From Bacteroidales bacterium (lineage in GTDB: Bacteria; Bacteroidota; Bacteroidia; Bacteroidales; Muribaculaceae), in NCBI GenBank assembly GCA_014800895.1, contig JAAVFG010000023.1:48095-112094 (forward strand): DNA of 64,000 nucleotides. The letters run 5' to 3'. A program made the position numbers and the translations under genes. Position 1 is the stretch's first letter. Every line of letters starts with the position of its first letter. Of the stretch, positions 47,486 to 57,841 are shown one piece after another. The notes beneath the pieces were generated by a model. The model was not told where the DNA came from, did not search any database, and saw nothing but the letters and a program-made list of their open reading frames with translations.

Positions 47486-49414
47486 TTATTTGGCTATCTG
47501 CATTCTGATGTCGGAAACGGTGATCTTGGACTTGCCGGGAGCGCCTGCATAGTCCATGCATACCTGAAGATTCTTGGTGTCGAAGCCTTGTACGCCCTTG
47601 AAGTAGTAGAGAGTAGGCACGCCTGCTTCAACGTTTACACGGTTTACTCCGAAAGAGGTCTCGTCATCTCCGTTGTCATCTCCGAGAGAATCACCCTTCT
47701 GGATCTTTACAGTGACGTTCTTTATGTCCTGATCAGACTCGATAGTGAGCATGAAGTCATATTTGTTTTCGGCTGATGTCTCGACGTTGGTCCATACATG
47801 CACCTGTCCCTGCCATTGCTCCGATCCGAAGTCTTCCGGCGCGGTAAAGGAGTAGCCGCCCTGGAAGAAATTAATCTCAGGCTGAGTCACCGCGCTGTCA
47901 TTCCAGTTGCTGTCAGCAAACCATGTAGAGTATTTCACTACTTCATAGTCGGCGAAGAGATTGTCCGCCTCGGAGATAGAGGGAGCAGCCGCAGCGGCGG
48001 GGATAACTGTGCCGTCATCATACTGATGCTCCTTGAAGACGATATTATTGACTGTGATATCGCAGTCGCCGAAGCCCGCAAAGTCAAAGGCAATCTTCAA
48101 TGTTCCGTCAAAGCCCTCCATGTCGGAGAACCATACTATCGAGCCGTTGGGATCCACCACTACCTTGTTGTCGGCTACATAATCAAAGAATGTATCATCA
48201 TCGCCCTCTTTGAAAAGCTTGACTGTAACTGAGCCGGATTTTGGCACATTCACATTGCATGAGAAGTCATAGGTCACGCCTGAATGAACTTCGATATCAG
48301 TGCCGACATGTACCTGTCCCTGCCACTGGGTGTTGCCCATGCCAGCAGGAGCATGGAGGGATATACCCTTATTCTCTGTCACTGTGACTTCAGGAGAGCC
48401 GATCTCGCTCCAGTTGTCATCTGCAAACCATGTGGAGGCTACAAAGACATTTGCGTTTTTCCAGAGATTGTGCTCAAAGTCATACTTGAAGCCGGAGGTA
48501 GTAACGTCCGCTCCCGCCTTGGGCGCGATGATATACTGCCATGATATACCATCAAGATCCTGCACGAGAGTGATCTCATTACGGTTGAAATTTGTGATAC
48601 GATACTTCGGAGCAGCGAAAGCGTCTTCAGAAGGAACGTATGGGAACGGAGTGTTGGCAGGGAGCGTGAGATAGAGGTTTGCTCCTTCCGGGACGAGGGA
48701 GAAAGAAGATTCCACCACGCCTGATTGAACACGGAAGTCAACTCCGTCATCTGGATTATTAACAGTGTATCCGGGAAGAGAGTGGATACCGGTGTTGACA
48801 TAGAATGTTCCCGCAGTGCCCGGGTCGAATACATACATCCCGGAAGAAGGGGATTCGGTCTTGCCGAAGATAAGGATATTCTGATATACCCCTTCCTGCT
48901 CTTTTGCTCCCGGACCTCCATTCCACCATTCAGTGGGATTGGAAGCGGGACCGCAACCCATATTGCCATCCTTTGTGCCATCCACAGCCCATTCCTTGGT
49001 CGAGCCATTGGTCAGAGCCTGAATATAGGGAGCGAAGTCGAAGATAGTCTTTGTCACAGTAATTGTGCCGGTTACCGAACCTTCCGAAACGCCGTTGGCA
49101 TTTCCTACCTTCATCTCTACGGGATAATCGCCGGCAATGGTGATAAGGTCCCGATAGGTGAGGGCAGTAGAGGGGCGGGTGCTCTCATTGACATACCAGA
49201 TAGGATACACACCCTTCGCAGGGTTGCCATGCTTATCAAGAATATTTAGCTCGACATTGTTCAGATCATCAACCGTGACACCGATCTGATAATCCGATGC
49301 CTGAGGGAGACCGGCAGCCGAGGGCTCGAAGATCTCTTCCTGAGCACACCCGGTCAACCCGAGTATCAGGGCGGCGAGAGCGCCGCCGTTGATTAATTTA
49401 TATAAAGTTTTCAT
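47486..49414 (-). CDS. SusE/SusF-like surface glycan-binding lipoprotein with duplicated C-terminal module
   Basis: 642 aa; lipobox LTGCAQEE; two STWFADxNW...QWQGQVHV modules. Confidence 0.75.
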   Translation of the reverse strand: MKTLYKLINGGALAALILGLTGCAQEEIFEPSAAGLPQASDYQIGVTVDDLNNVELNILDKHGNPAKGVYPIWYVNESTRPSTALTYRDLITIAGDYPVEMKVGNANGVSEGSVTGTITVTKTIFDFAPYIQALTNGSTKEWAVDGTKDGNMGCGPASNPTEWWNGGPGAKEQEGVYQNILIFGKTESPSSGMYVFDPGTAGTFYVNTGIHSLPGYTVNNPDDGVDFRVQSGVVESSFSLVPEGANLYLTLPANTPFPYVPSEDAFAAPKYRITNFNRNEITLVQDLDGISWQYIIAPKAGADVTTSGFKYDFEHNLWKNANVFVASTWFADDNWSEIGSPEVTVTENKGISLHAPAGMGNTQWQGQVHVGTDIEVHSGVTYDFSCNVNVPKSGSVTVKLFKEGDDDTFFDYVADNKVVVDPNGSIVWFSDMEGFDGTLKIAFDFAGFGDCDITVNNIVFKEHQYDDGTVIPAAAAAPSISEADNLFADYEVVKYSTWFADSNWNDSAVTQPEINFFQGGYSFTAPEDFGSEQWQGQVHVWTNVETSAENKYDFMLTIESDQDIKNVTVKIQKGDSLGDDNGDDETSFGVNRVNVEAGVPTLYYFKGVQGFDTKNLQVCMDYAGAPGKSKITVSDIRMQIAK

Positions 49415-49447
49415 CTTGTGTCAGATTTTAATGGATTGAACCTTTAA

Positions 49448-50968
49448 TTACATGAAATAATCTGTGTTCTGTTTGAGATGACCCTGACATTTGTCAATTT
49501 CACTCTGCGGGAAGGGGATATATTTCTTGTTGTCGGTGTAACGACCCTTTCTTCCGTCGGAAATCTCTGTATCCTCTACGAGATAATCCTTGGCAAGACC
49601 TGTGCGGATCAAATCCCAGTAGCGTTTTCCTTCGCCGAGGAATTCCCATGCGCGCTCACGGATGATGTTGTCAAGAGTGGCGGGTACTGAGGGGAGTCCT
49701 GCACGCTGACGCACGCGGTCGAGATACTGCTGTGCCTTCGGCGAGCCGAGTTCGGCTGCATAGAGGAGAGCCTCGGAGAAGCGATAGAGACGGAGGTTAT
49801 TGTTATAGTTGAGGATAGCGTCGGCAAGCTGTCCGGCGTTCCCCCCTATGCGACCTGCATATTTAGCGAGGAAATAACCTGTATCCTGATAAGCGGGATT
49901 GTAATTTCCTTCTCCCGGCTCCCAGATAGAGGCATCACGACGTGTATCGGCGGGATCATATGAGTCGTAAGTAGACTTACGAACGGTGCAGAATCCCCAG
50001 CCTGTATCGTCATGGATAAGGTCAGCCTTATTGTAGCCGCGAGGAAGAATCATACCGGGTACAACAGTACCGCCGGCAGTGCCGCCCCAGCTCCAGTTAC
50101 GTTTCGCCTGGAAGTCGGAGTAATTGATCTCCCAGATTGACTCCTGACACCATTCACCACTGACTTCCCAGATATCAGCGAAGTTCGGCATGAGGTCATA
50201 GAGACCGGAATTGATGATCTCCTCCATATAGCGGAGTGCGGTAGGCTTGCGTGACTCGTCATTCTGATACATCACGATATCGGTATAAAGCATATATACG
50301 AAGTGCTTGGTCACACGACCCAAATCAGCGCCCGAGCATTTGTCGGGAAGGTGATTGCCTGCGATGACCTCTTCGAGATCGGCTATCATCGCCTCATAGA
50401 CCTCTGTCGCGGTATACTGGGGAGCAAGGAAGTCGCCTGAGAGATTCTCGGTATAGTAAGCGATGTTGCCCCACCATTTCCAAAGCTGATTATAGAAGAA
50501 AACGCGGAGGGCGAGCACCTGTGCCTTATAGTATTCGCGGTTGTCGAGTTCCTTCTGAGTCTCCGGTTTCCAGTAATCTGTCATATACTTGATTGCATCG
50601 TTGCAGCGTTTCACGCCTGAATAGGCATTGCTGTAGTTATCGATCATGACCTGATTGGCTGTGGCGGAGAAGTTGAAGAGCACCTTCCACTGGTTCATGT
50701 CATTGACATCGCCGCCGCCCGGGAAACACTGGTCGGCGAGCACCTCGGGATATATGTTGAGACCTGTGTAGTTGTTGGCGTAGTCAAACCAATGCAGGGG
50801 ATCATACGCTGCAACAACAGCCTGCTGTATATTCGCCTCCGTGCTGAAATAATCCTCCACAGGATCCTGAGTGTTGTTGGTGATGTCGAGCCATTCGCTT
50901 GAGCAGGATGCCATGCATACGCCAAGGCTTATCGTTGCGGCGGAGAGAATGGATTTATATAGTTTCAT
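49448..50968 (-). CDS. susD: SusD/RagB family outer membrane lipoprotein
   Basis: 506 aa; lipobox MASCSSEWLD; RERAWEFLGEGKRYWDLIRTG; C-terminal YIPFPQSEIDKCQGHLKQN. Confidence 0.95.
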   Translation of the reverse strand: MKLYKSILSAATISLGVCMASCSSEWLDITNNTQDPVEDYFSTEANIQQAVVAAYDPLHWFDYANNYTGLNIYPEVLADQCFPGGGDVNDMNQWKVLFNFSATANQVMIDNYSNAYSGVKRCNDAIKYMTDYWKPETQKELDNREYYKAQVLALRVFFYNQLWKWWGNIAYYTENLSGDFLAPQYTATEVYEAMIADLEEVIAGNHLPDKCSGADLGRVTKHFVYMLYTDIVMYQNDESRKPTALRYMEEIINSGLYDLMPNFADIWEVSGEWCQESIWEINYSDFQAKRNWSWGGTAGGTVVPGMILPRGYNKADLIHDDTGWGFCTVRKSTYDSYDPADTRRDASIWEPGEGNYNPAYQDTGYFLAKYAGRIGGNAGQLADAILNYNNNLRLYRFSEALLYAAELGSPKAQQYLDRVRQRAGLPSVPATLDNIIRERAWEFLGEGKRYWDLIRTGLAKDYLVEDTEISDGRKGRYTDNKKYIPFPQSEIDKCQGHLKQNTDYFM

Positions 50969-50990
50969 GATACTGTCTTTTTTAGAAGAA

Positions 50991-53900
50991 TTATAATGTG
51001 ATGTTGAAACCGATAGAGAAAGTGCGTGCCTCCGGATAGTTGCCGTAATCGATACCGATATTCACGCCATCGCCCACCTCGGGAGTAAAGCCGTGATATT
51101 TGGTGGCGGTAAAGAGGTTTTCGCCCATTACGAAGACTCTCACATTTTCAAGACCGATCTTATTGACGATATTGAAGGGGAGGGTGTAGGAGAGTGTAAG
51201 GTTAGCCATGCGGAGGTATGCGCCGCTATGAACATAAATGTCGGAACTCTGCCAGTTGCGACCGTCGCCGAGACGATAGATAGGAATACGGTTGGAAGTT
51301 CCTTCTCCTGTCCAGCGGTTGAGCATCCATGCCGGGAGGTTCTTGGCGGGCGTGTCGCTTCGGAGTGAAGCGTCATAAATCTGGTTGCCCCATACTCCCT
51401 GGAAGTAAGCCGCCAGCTGGATGCCTTTCCATCCAAAGCCTACGTTGAAGCCGTAAGTCCAGTCGGGAAGACCTTTACCGATCTTGGTACGGTCATTGTC
51501 GTTGATAGTGCCGTCATTGTTTGTGTCAACAAATACCACGTCACCCGGCTGTGCATACCATGAGGTCATGCTCGGAGTAAGTCCATACTTGGCATTATAT
51601 GCATCCGCCTCAGCCTGATTCTGGAATATTCCGTTTGTCTTGTAGCCATAGAAGAAGGGGAATACCTCGCCATTCATAGAGCGGGCGATATCGCCGGCAG
51701 TACCATTGCTCACCTCAGATCTCCAGCCCTCGGAGTTACCGAGATTTACAAGGCGGTTTCTGACGTATGAGAGGTTACCGCTGAGGTTGACTTCAAATTC
51801 GCCGAAGTTACGCGCCCAACGAAGTTCCATCTCCACACCCGTATTATCCATTGTTCCGACGTTGCCGATAGGAGCTGTCTCGCCGATATATGTCGGCACC
51901 ATCATGGTCATAAGCATACCGGTGGTGCGCTTCTTATACCAGTCGAAAGTGAAGAGAAGTGAATTATTGAGGAAACCAAGGTCTAAACCTATATCAGTCT
52001 GGGTTGATTCCTCCCATTTGAGGTCGGGGTTGGCGATGCCTGATGCCTTTGAGCCGTAAGTGGGGCTTGAACCTTCGGGACCGAAATAGTAGTTGTTGTT
52101 ACCTTCTGTAAGGACAGTATAGGCGAAGTCACCGATAGCTTCGTTACCATTCTTACCCCATGATACGCGGAGCTTGGTATTATTCCACCATGTGGGACGA
52201 TTGCGGAGGAAGGGCTCGTTTGTAAGATTCCAACCTGCTGAGAAGGAGGGGAATGTCGCCCATCTGTGATTTGCACCGAAGCGAGATGAACCATCGCGGC
52301 GGATAGTCACCTGCGCCATATATCTGCCATCAAAGTCGTAAGATGCACGTCCGAAATATGAGAGAAGTTTAGGCCAAGCTGAATTGGGACCTGCGTTACC
52401 TGTACGGTTACCGCCATCTTCCTCACCCGGAGAACCCTGTGCAACGGTTACCCACGGTTTTCTGAAGTTGTAGAGTTTATTGGCAGAAGCATTCATCCAC
52501 CATCCTGTGCTCTGTTTTGCTGATTCGCCGAGCACGACGTTGACATGATGATCTCCAAACTGCTTGTCATAGAAAATCAAATTCTCAAGCTGCCATACCC
52601 AGCCGCGATTATGCTCTGAGTATGCACCGGCATGGATGGCATCCGTATTGTTAAGGTTGCTGTAATAGCTGGGTTCAGTGAAGCTGTTTGTTCCCCAGAA
52701 AGCCAGGTCGCCGCCGAAGCTGATACGATATTTGAGCGCGTCCCAGATCTGGAGCTCGCCGATGATGTTTGCCACGATCTTATGGCTCCAGTTTTTAGCT
52801 GCCTCGAACGACCATCCGTAGAAGGGGTTGGTCAGCTCCTGATATCCGCCTCCGAATGCTTCGGGAACAGTATAGAGATTGCCCTGTGCGTCATATCGAG
52901 GCACGTAGCTGCTGTTGCTGGCATAGAAATCCTGCTGATGCTGGAATTCGGCAGATCCGGGTTTGAGAGTAGGTGTCAGCATGGGAGACATACCGAGGGC
53001 ATTGGTGATAGGAGCGCCATAGTATGCGCCGCCGCCGCCGAAGCCTTTGGAATGTATGCGGGCGTAAGAGATATTGGTGGTCAATGTGAATTTGTTGAGC
53101 CAGTTGCGTTTAAGCTCATCGTCAAGGATGGTGTAGATATTGTTGGCGCGGAGAGTGAGACGGTTATAATTTGACTGATCATAGTTGCCGCCGATGATAC
53201 CATCCTGACTGTAATATCCGAAAGAAAGGAAATAATTTACCTTGTCGCTTGCGCCGGATACTGAAAGCTGATGATTCATCACCGGAGCGTTATCGTTGAA
53301 GATAGCTTTCTGCCAGTCGAAACCTGTGCCATAGCTGTAAGGATCAGCGTAGGGAGCGTTCTGACCTGTATTGAGATATGCCTCATTTTTCATTATGGCA
53401 TACTGAGTGGCGTCCAACATTTTTACGGATTTGAGTTTGGACTGCCAGCCGTAGGAGAAGTCATAGCTGATTTTGGCGCGACCTTTCACACCGGTCTTTG
53501 TAGTGACAAGCACAACGCCATTTGCTGCGCGCGCACCATAAACAGCGCCTGAAGCCGCATCTTTAAGCACCTCGATACTCTTGATATCGGCAGGGTTAAG
53601 ATAGTCGATACCTCCTTCGATAGGCATGCCGTCAACGATGTAGAGAGGGTTGGAGTCATTGATTGTGCCGACACCACGCACACGGATCTGTGCACCTGAG
53701 CCCGGCTCGCCGTTGGCTGTTGTGGCGGTAACACCGGCAGTGACACCTTTAAGAGCGTTCTGAACGTTTGTCGGGACCGTCTGCGCGAGTGTCTCTTCAC
53801 CCACCTGGGAGATAGCTGCGGTAACGACACTCTTTTTCTGTGTGCCATAACCCACTACCACCACGTCGTTAAGAATCTCTGAATCCTCAATCAGGATGAT

Positions 53901-54173
53901 ATTGAGATCGCTTTCAGCACGAGTCACTTTCATTTCATACGGGGTGTAACCGACATATGTGAATTTTAGTGTCGAGCCCGGTTTGACACTGAGTGAAAAG
54001 TTACCGTCGATGTCGGTAGATGTGCCGACAGCCGTCCCTTTCACCAAAACAGAGACACCGATCAGCGGCTCATCGTCAAGAGATGATCTGACTGTTCCGG
54101 AGACATTGACATTCTGGGCATACAGTCCCATGGATGTCAATACCATGAAGAGCAATAAGAAGAGCTTTTTCAT
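50991..54173 (-). CDS. susC: SusC/RagA family TonB-linked outer membrane protein
   Basis: 1060 aa; VSGTVRSSLDDEPLIGVSVLVKGTAVGTSTDIDGNFSL, LNDVVVVGYGTQKKSVVTAAISQV, DAASGAVYGARAANGVVLVTTK. Confidence 0.97.
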   Translation of the reverse strand: MKKLFLLLFMVLTSMGLYAQNVNVSGTVRSSLDDEPLIGVSVLVKGTAVGTSTDIDGNFSLSVKPGSTLKFTYVGYTPYEMKVTRAESDLNIILIEDSEILNDVVVVGYGTQKKSVVTAAISQVGEETLAQTVPTNVQNALKGVTAGVTATTANGEPGSGAQIRVRGVGTINDSNPLYIVDGMPIEGGIDYLNPADIKSIEVLKDAASGAVYGARAANGVVLVTTKTGVKGRAKISYDFSYGWQSKLKSVKMLDATQYAIMKNEAYLNTGQNAPYADPYSYGTGFDWQKAIFNDNAPVMNHQLSVSGASDKVNYFLSFGYYSQDGIIGGNYDQSNYNRLTLRANNIYTILDDELKRNWLNKFTLTTNISYARIHSKGFGGGGAYYGAPITNALGMSPMLTPTLKPGSAEFQHQQDFYASNSSYVPRYDAQGNLYTVPEAFGGGYQELTNPFYGWSFEAAKNWSHKIVANIIGELQIWDALKYRISFGGDLAFWGTNSFTEPSYYSNLNNTDAIHAGAYSEHNRGWVWQLENLIFYDKQFGDHHVNVVLGESAKQSTGWWMNASANKLYNFRKPWVTVAQGSPGEEDGGNRTGNAGPNSAWPKLLSYFGRASYDFDGRYMAQVTIRRDGSSRFGANHRWATFPSFSAGWNLTNEPFLRNRPTWWNNTKLRVSWGKNGNEAIGDFAYTVLTEGNNNYYFGPEGSSPTYGSKASGIANPDLKWEESTQTDIGLDLGFLNNSLLFTFDWYKKRTTGMLMTMMVPTYIGETAPIGNVGTMDNTGVEMELRWARNFGEFEVNLSGNLSYVRNRLVNLGNSEGWRSEVSNGTAGDIARSMNGEVFPFFYGYKTNGIFQNQAEADAYNAKYGLTPSMTSWYAQPGDVVFVDTNNDGTINDNDRTKIGKGLPDWTYGFNVGFGWKGIQLAAYFQGVWGNQIYDASLRSDTPAKNLPAWMLNRWTGEGTSNRIPIYRLGDGRNWQSSDIYVHSGAYLRMANLTLSYTLPFNIVNKIGLENVRVFVMGENLFTATKYHGFTPEVGDGVNIGIDYGNYPEARTFSIGFNITL

Positions 54174-54259
54174 TTGGTCTTTGATTAGGTTAATATTAAT
54201 TTAGTATTAAAGGTTGGTCGAGAATAGAATGTAAGGAATCGTCTGAAGTCAACGTCAGA

Positions 54260-55654
54260 TTATTTCTTCTGGAAAATTCTGACATAGTCGACCTTCATTG
54301 TCACGGGGAGGGCGTTGTCATCCACTCCCTTGTATCCGCCCCAGTCACCGCCCCATGCGAGATTGAGGATGGGATAGAAGGCATAATGGAAGGGCCATGA
54401 AGCATGATCCGTACCCATGGAAGCGCGTGTGGCGCGGAGCTGTACCTTTCCGTCAACGTAAGTGACAATCTCATCCTCCGTCCATTCGCATGAATATATA
54501 TGGAAAGATCCTTCAGCTCCGGGAAGATACATCTCATGTGTCTTCTGGGTATTCTTGGTGTGATTATAGTTTTCGGTATGTAGAGAGGAGGAGACATAAT
54601 TCGGGTTTGCCCCGACCTCTTCCATTATGTCGATTTCGCCACAGCGGGGCCAGCCGTTGGTCGACCAGTCTACATTGCACGGCATCATCCAGAATGCGGG
54701 CCAGGTTCCTTTCCCGGAGGGGAGCAGGATGCGGGCTTCAAAATAGCCGTAAAGCCATCCCTTGTTGGGAAGAGCGTTGACACGTCCTGAGTAGATTTTG
54801 CCGTCCGGACCCTTGAAGCAGTTGATATTAAGGAACCCATCCTTGACTTCAAGAGTATATTTCCCATCCACCGGATTTGAGGTGTAGGTCTGCAGCTCGT
54901 TATTGACATAACCCGCGGGCCAGTTTTCCGCCACCCAGTCGCTGCCGAGCCGCGGACCTCCGTTGAATTCGTCGCTCCATACCAATGTGTACCCTTCCGG
55001 AATGGTGATGGCATCGGTAAGCTGGGTCACTTTGATTTCTGATGATGATTCTCCGCATCTGAGCGTGAGAGACGCCACGCGCTCGGAAGCGGTAGTATTT
55101 TCCGTTGCTTTTAGAGAAACTTCCGTTTCCCCTTTGCCCCCTTTCGCCGGAGTGACTGTAAGCCAGTCGGAGGCATTATCTATAGTCCAGTCGCCGTTGG
55201 CAGTAACTTTCAGGGATGAGGAGCTTTCCGCTCCGCTCATTGCGATGGAAGAAGAGGAGGGGGAGGCTGACATTGTATATCCTTGCGATAGATGCACGCT
55301 CTTTATCACCTTCCCGCCTGATACTATTTCGATATCGGCTTCGCGTGGGTCGAGAGTGGCATTTGCTTTTACTGAAACCCTTATTTGGGAAGGTTTCCCC
55401 TTTACACCTCCCGAAGGTGTGAGAGATATCCAATCGGCATTGCAGCGCACAGCCCAGTCAACATTAGCCTCAACCGTAAGGGTCTCGACAGACGCATCGG
55501 GTGTGAGTGAAAATTTATCAGGCGACACACTTACCCTGATATCGCTCACCACTTGTCCCGCGGGCTCGGAGTCTTTGTCGCCGCAGCTTACGCAAATGGT
55601 CATCGAGCCGAGGCAGAAGAGAGAGGTGAGTGTTAGCAATACTGATTTTCTCAT
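54260..55654 (-). CDS. GH16 family beta-glucanase/laminarinase-like lipoprotein with BACON-like repeats
   Basis: 464 aa; GH16 catalytic motif CGEIDIMEEVG; VDWAVRCNADWISLTPSGG and GDWTIDNASDWLTVTPAKGG BACON-like domains. Confidence 0.9.
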   Translation of the reverse strand: MRKSVLLTLTSLFCLGSMTICVSCGDKDSEPAGQVVSDIRVSVSPDKFSLTPDASVETLTVEANVDWAVRCNADWISLTPSGGVKGKPSQIRVSVKANATLDPREADIEIVSGGKVIKSVHLSQGYTMSASPSSSSIAMSGAESSSSLKVTANGDWTIDNASDWLTVTPAKGGKGETEVSLKATENTTASERVASLTLRCGESSSEIKVTQLTDAITIPEGYTLVWSDEFNGGPRLGSDWVAENWPAGYVNNELQTYTSNPVDGKYTLEVKDGFLNINCFKGPDGKIYSGRVNALPNKGWLYGYFEARILLPSGKGTWPAFWMMPCNVDWSTNGWPRCGEIDIMEEVGANPNYVSSSLHTENYNHTKNTQKTHEMYLPGAEGSFHIYSCEWTEDEIVTYVDGKVQLRATRASMGTDHASWPFHYAFYPILNLAWGGDWGGYKGVDDNALPVTMKVDYVRIFQKK

Positions 55655-55853
55655 AATGGTTAGTCATTGAAATTCGTTATCATACAATCCTCCTGCCGGA
55701 GGTTGCAATGCAAAACTAATGAAATTTCAGACTACTAAAAGAGACGTGAACGCAAAAGTAAATAGTCAGAAGCTTAACTCATTTATAATCAGAGTAGCAC
55801 TGCCTCTCATAAGGTAAATAATAATTATAGGATGGATCCCTTTAAATAGGTGT

Positions 55854-57548
55854 TCATGCGTGGTTGTTATATACCGTCCGTATAGATACATTGAGCATTT
55901 TCGCGATATCTGCACTTTTTTCCACTCCTAATTTTCTAAGCGCGAATATACGTATCCGTGTATTTAGCGTGCGCGACTTATCTATAGTCTCGGGGTCGAT
56001 CTTGGATTCAGGAGAAGAGGAGCTGTTGTATTCCTGAATAAGATCGGGGAAGATGGAAAGCATGGTGTGATCAAAGGCGGCATAGAAGTTACGGTAAGGA
56101 TCCCGTATCAGCTCCTGATCCTGCAATTCGGCTCCTAATTCGGTATAGTTTTTAGCTTTAAATTTCTTGAGGAGTTTCTTGCGGTAATCGTCAAGTGCAT
56201 TTATATGTTCGGAGGCGAGACGGAAAGATAGAGCCACGAGCCCTTGCTTCACTTTGTTGGCCTCATGAAGGATATGGTTTGATTCAGCCAATGCGGCATT
56301 GGCATCTTCAAGAGCCGAGATAGCCTGATCGCGAGCCTCAAGACTCTTCTCCAACTGAGTGTTTGAGTCGGTAAGAGCCTTTCGGGTGGTGCGGAGCCGG
56401 CGATTCTCGCGTACTATTATCCCTGTTGCGGCAAGAATGATGACAGAAAGAGCGATAAGGGCGATCAAATAGTTGCGTAGACGTTTGTCGCGCTCTACGA
56501 TAGCTTTCAGATAGGCATCATGGACAGTGCCTAAAATTGAGCTGATATTCAACATTCGGGCGCGGTTACGATATGCGTTCGCCTGATCGCTGCTATAAAG
56601 AAGATAATTATATGCCCGGTCAATGTCTCCCTGCTCGAAGAGCCATGTGGCGAGTTCGGTTATGGCGGCTATCTCACGGTTTTCAATCTCCGCATCATAG
56701 ATTGATGCCATGGTCATATAGCGCAGCATCTTCTCATCATCCCCCATGCGTCCGTAATGTCTTGCCAGCCAGTAGGCGTTGATGGCATTCTCCCGCGAGG
56801 CATCGGTATGGCTCTCCACACCCTTTTCAAGAAGAGAAATCACCTCCGGGTCAACGTGATAATCATCGGCGTCATTATCAATCTGTCTTGCCACCGGAAC
56901 CCATAATGTATTTATTGTCCTGTTCGGGTCAAGCCTGAAGAGTGAGTCGCGGTAGGCATTCGACTTAGCCATCCAGGGATCAGACTTGAAATCTACCGTA
57001 TCATTGAATAGCGCGCGGCATGAATAGATATACTGGCCGGTCTGATAATACAGCACTTTATAGGGAGTCGAAAGAGAAGCGGGGTCTATTGATTCCAACA
57101 CCTCGACTGCCTCCGCCCCGAAACCCTGCGTGGCATTGATGAAAATCGTGAAGAGTTTACATTCCGCCTGCTTATGGGGGTCATCCGGAAAGCATTTCCC
57201 TGATATTCGGGAGGCTTCATCAGCATAAAACATCGCGGAGTCAGGATTATAGACCTGATATTCGTTATAAAGAGCTTTTACAAGATCAAATTTACGTTCG
57301 GGGGTGACGGAGTGTTTATATTCCTCCTTGAGTAATCCTATCCGCTTCTCCTTTGCCATGACAATTTTATCATGGTTCCGGATGAGCGAGTCCAGACGGG
57401 TAAGCAATCCCTTATTTGCTTTCAAGGCTTTCTTGCTGTCGGCATGCAGGGATAGCGGGAGCAGCATTGCCGCAATGAGAAGCGGGAATGCGAATATAAG
57501 TCTCTCACGGAGGAAAAATTGAGTCAGTTTAGTCTGTAGAGTTTTCAT
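55854..57548 (-). CDS. DUF6377-like TPR/TM/HTH PUL regulator, truncated after the HTH
   Basis: 564 aa; C-terminus KLGVEKSADIAKMLNVSIRTVYNNHA*. Confidence 0.8.
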   Translation of the reverse strand: MKTLQTKLTQFFLRERLIFAFPLLIAAMLLPLSLHADSKKALKANKGLLTRLDSLIRNHDKIVMAKEKRIGLLKEEYKHSVTPERKFDLVKALYNEYQVYNPDSAMFYADEASRISGKCFPDDPHKQAECKLFTIFINATQGFGAEAVEVLESIDPASLSTPYKVLYYQTGQYIYSCRALFNDTVDFKSDPWMAKSNAYRDSLFRLDPNRTINTLWVPVARQIDNDADDYHVDPEVISLLEKGVESHTDASRENAINAYWLARHYGRMGDDEKMLRYMTMASIYDAEIENREIAAITELATWLFEQGDIDRAYNYLLYSSDQANAYRNRARMLNISSILGTVHDAYLKAIVERDKRLRNYLIALIALSVIILAATGIIVRENRRLRTTRKALTDSNTQLEKSLEARDQAISALEDANAALAESNHILHEANKVKQGLVALSFRLASEHINALDDYRKKLLKKFKAKNYTELGAELQDQELIRDPYRNFYAAFDHTMLSIFPDLIQEYNSSSSPESKIDPETIDKSRTLNTRIRIFALRKLGVEKSADIAKMLNVSIRTVYNNHA

Positions 57549-57841
57549 GATTGGTAAATGCTTCCCAAATTTAATAAATAATTGTGACAGTAAGAATAAA
57601 AAGGAATGTATTGTATAACATAAAATTCTTTTTTGACTTCATTCGGATTTACTTATATCCACGTTTGAAAGAATTTATAAATAACTGGAGTATAAGAATA
57701 TAGGTAGTAAATCGATTTTGAAATTTTTACTTTTGCAATGGTGGATGGAGAAATGGGTATGCTTGAAGATTACTTTTATACTCAAATTCCGAAAGGAGTC
57801 AAACCAACTTCTTAAACTAACCAATTACATTCTCAGGCTTT

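Noticed and set aside
52632-53174. 180-aa plus-strand ORF opposite susC
   Set aside because: Antisense shadow of susC with no recognisable features.
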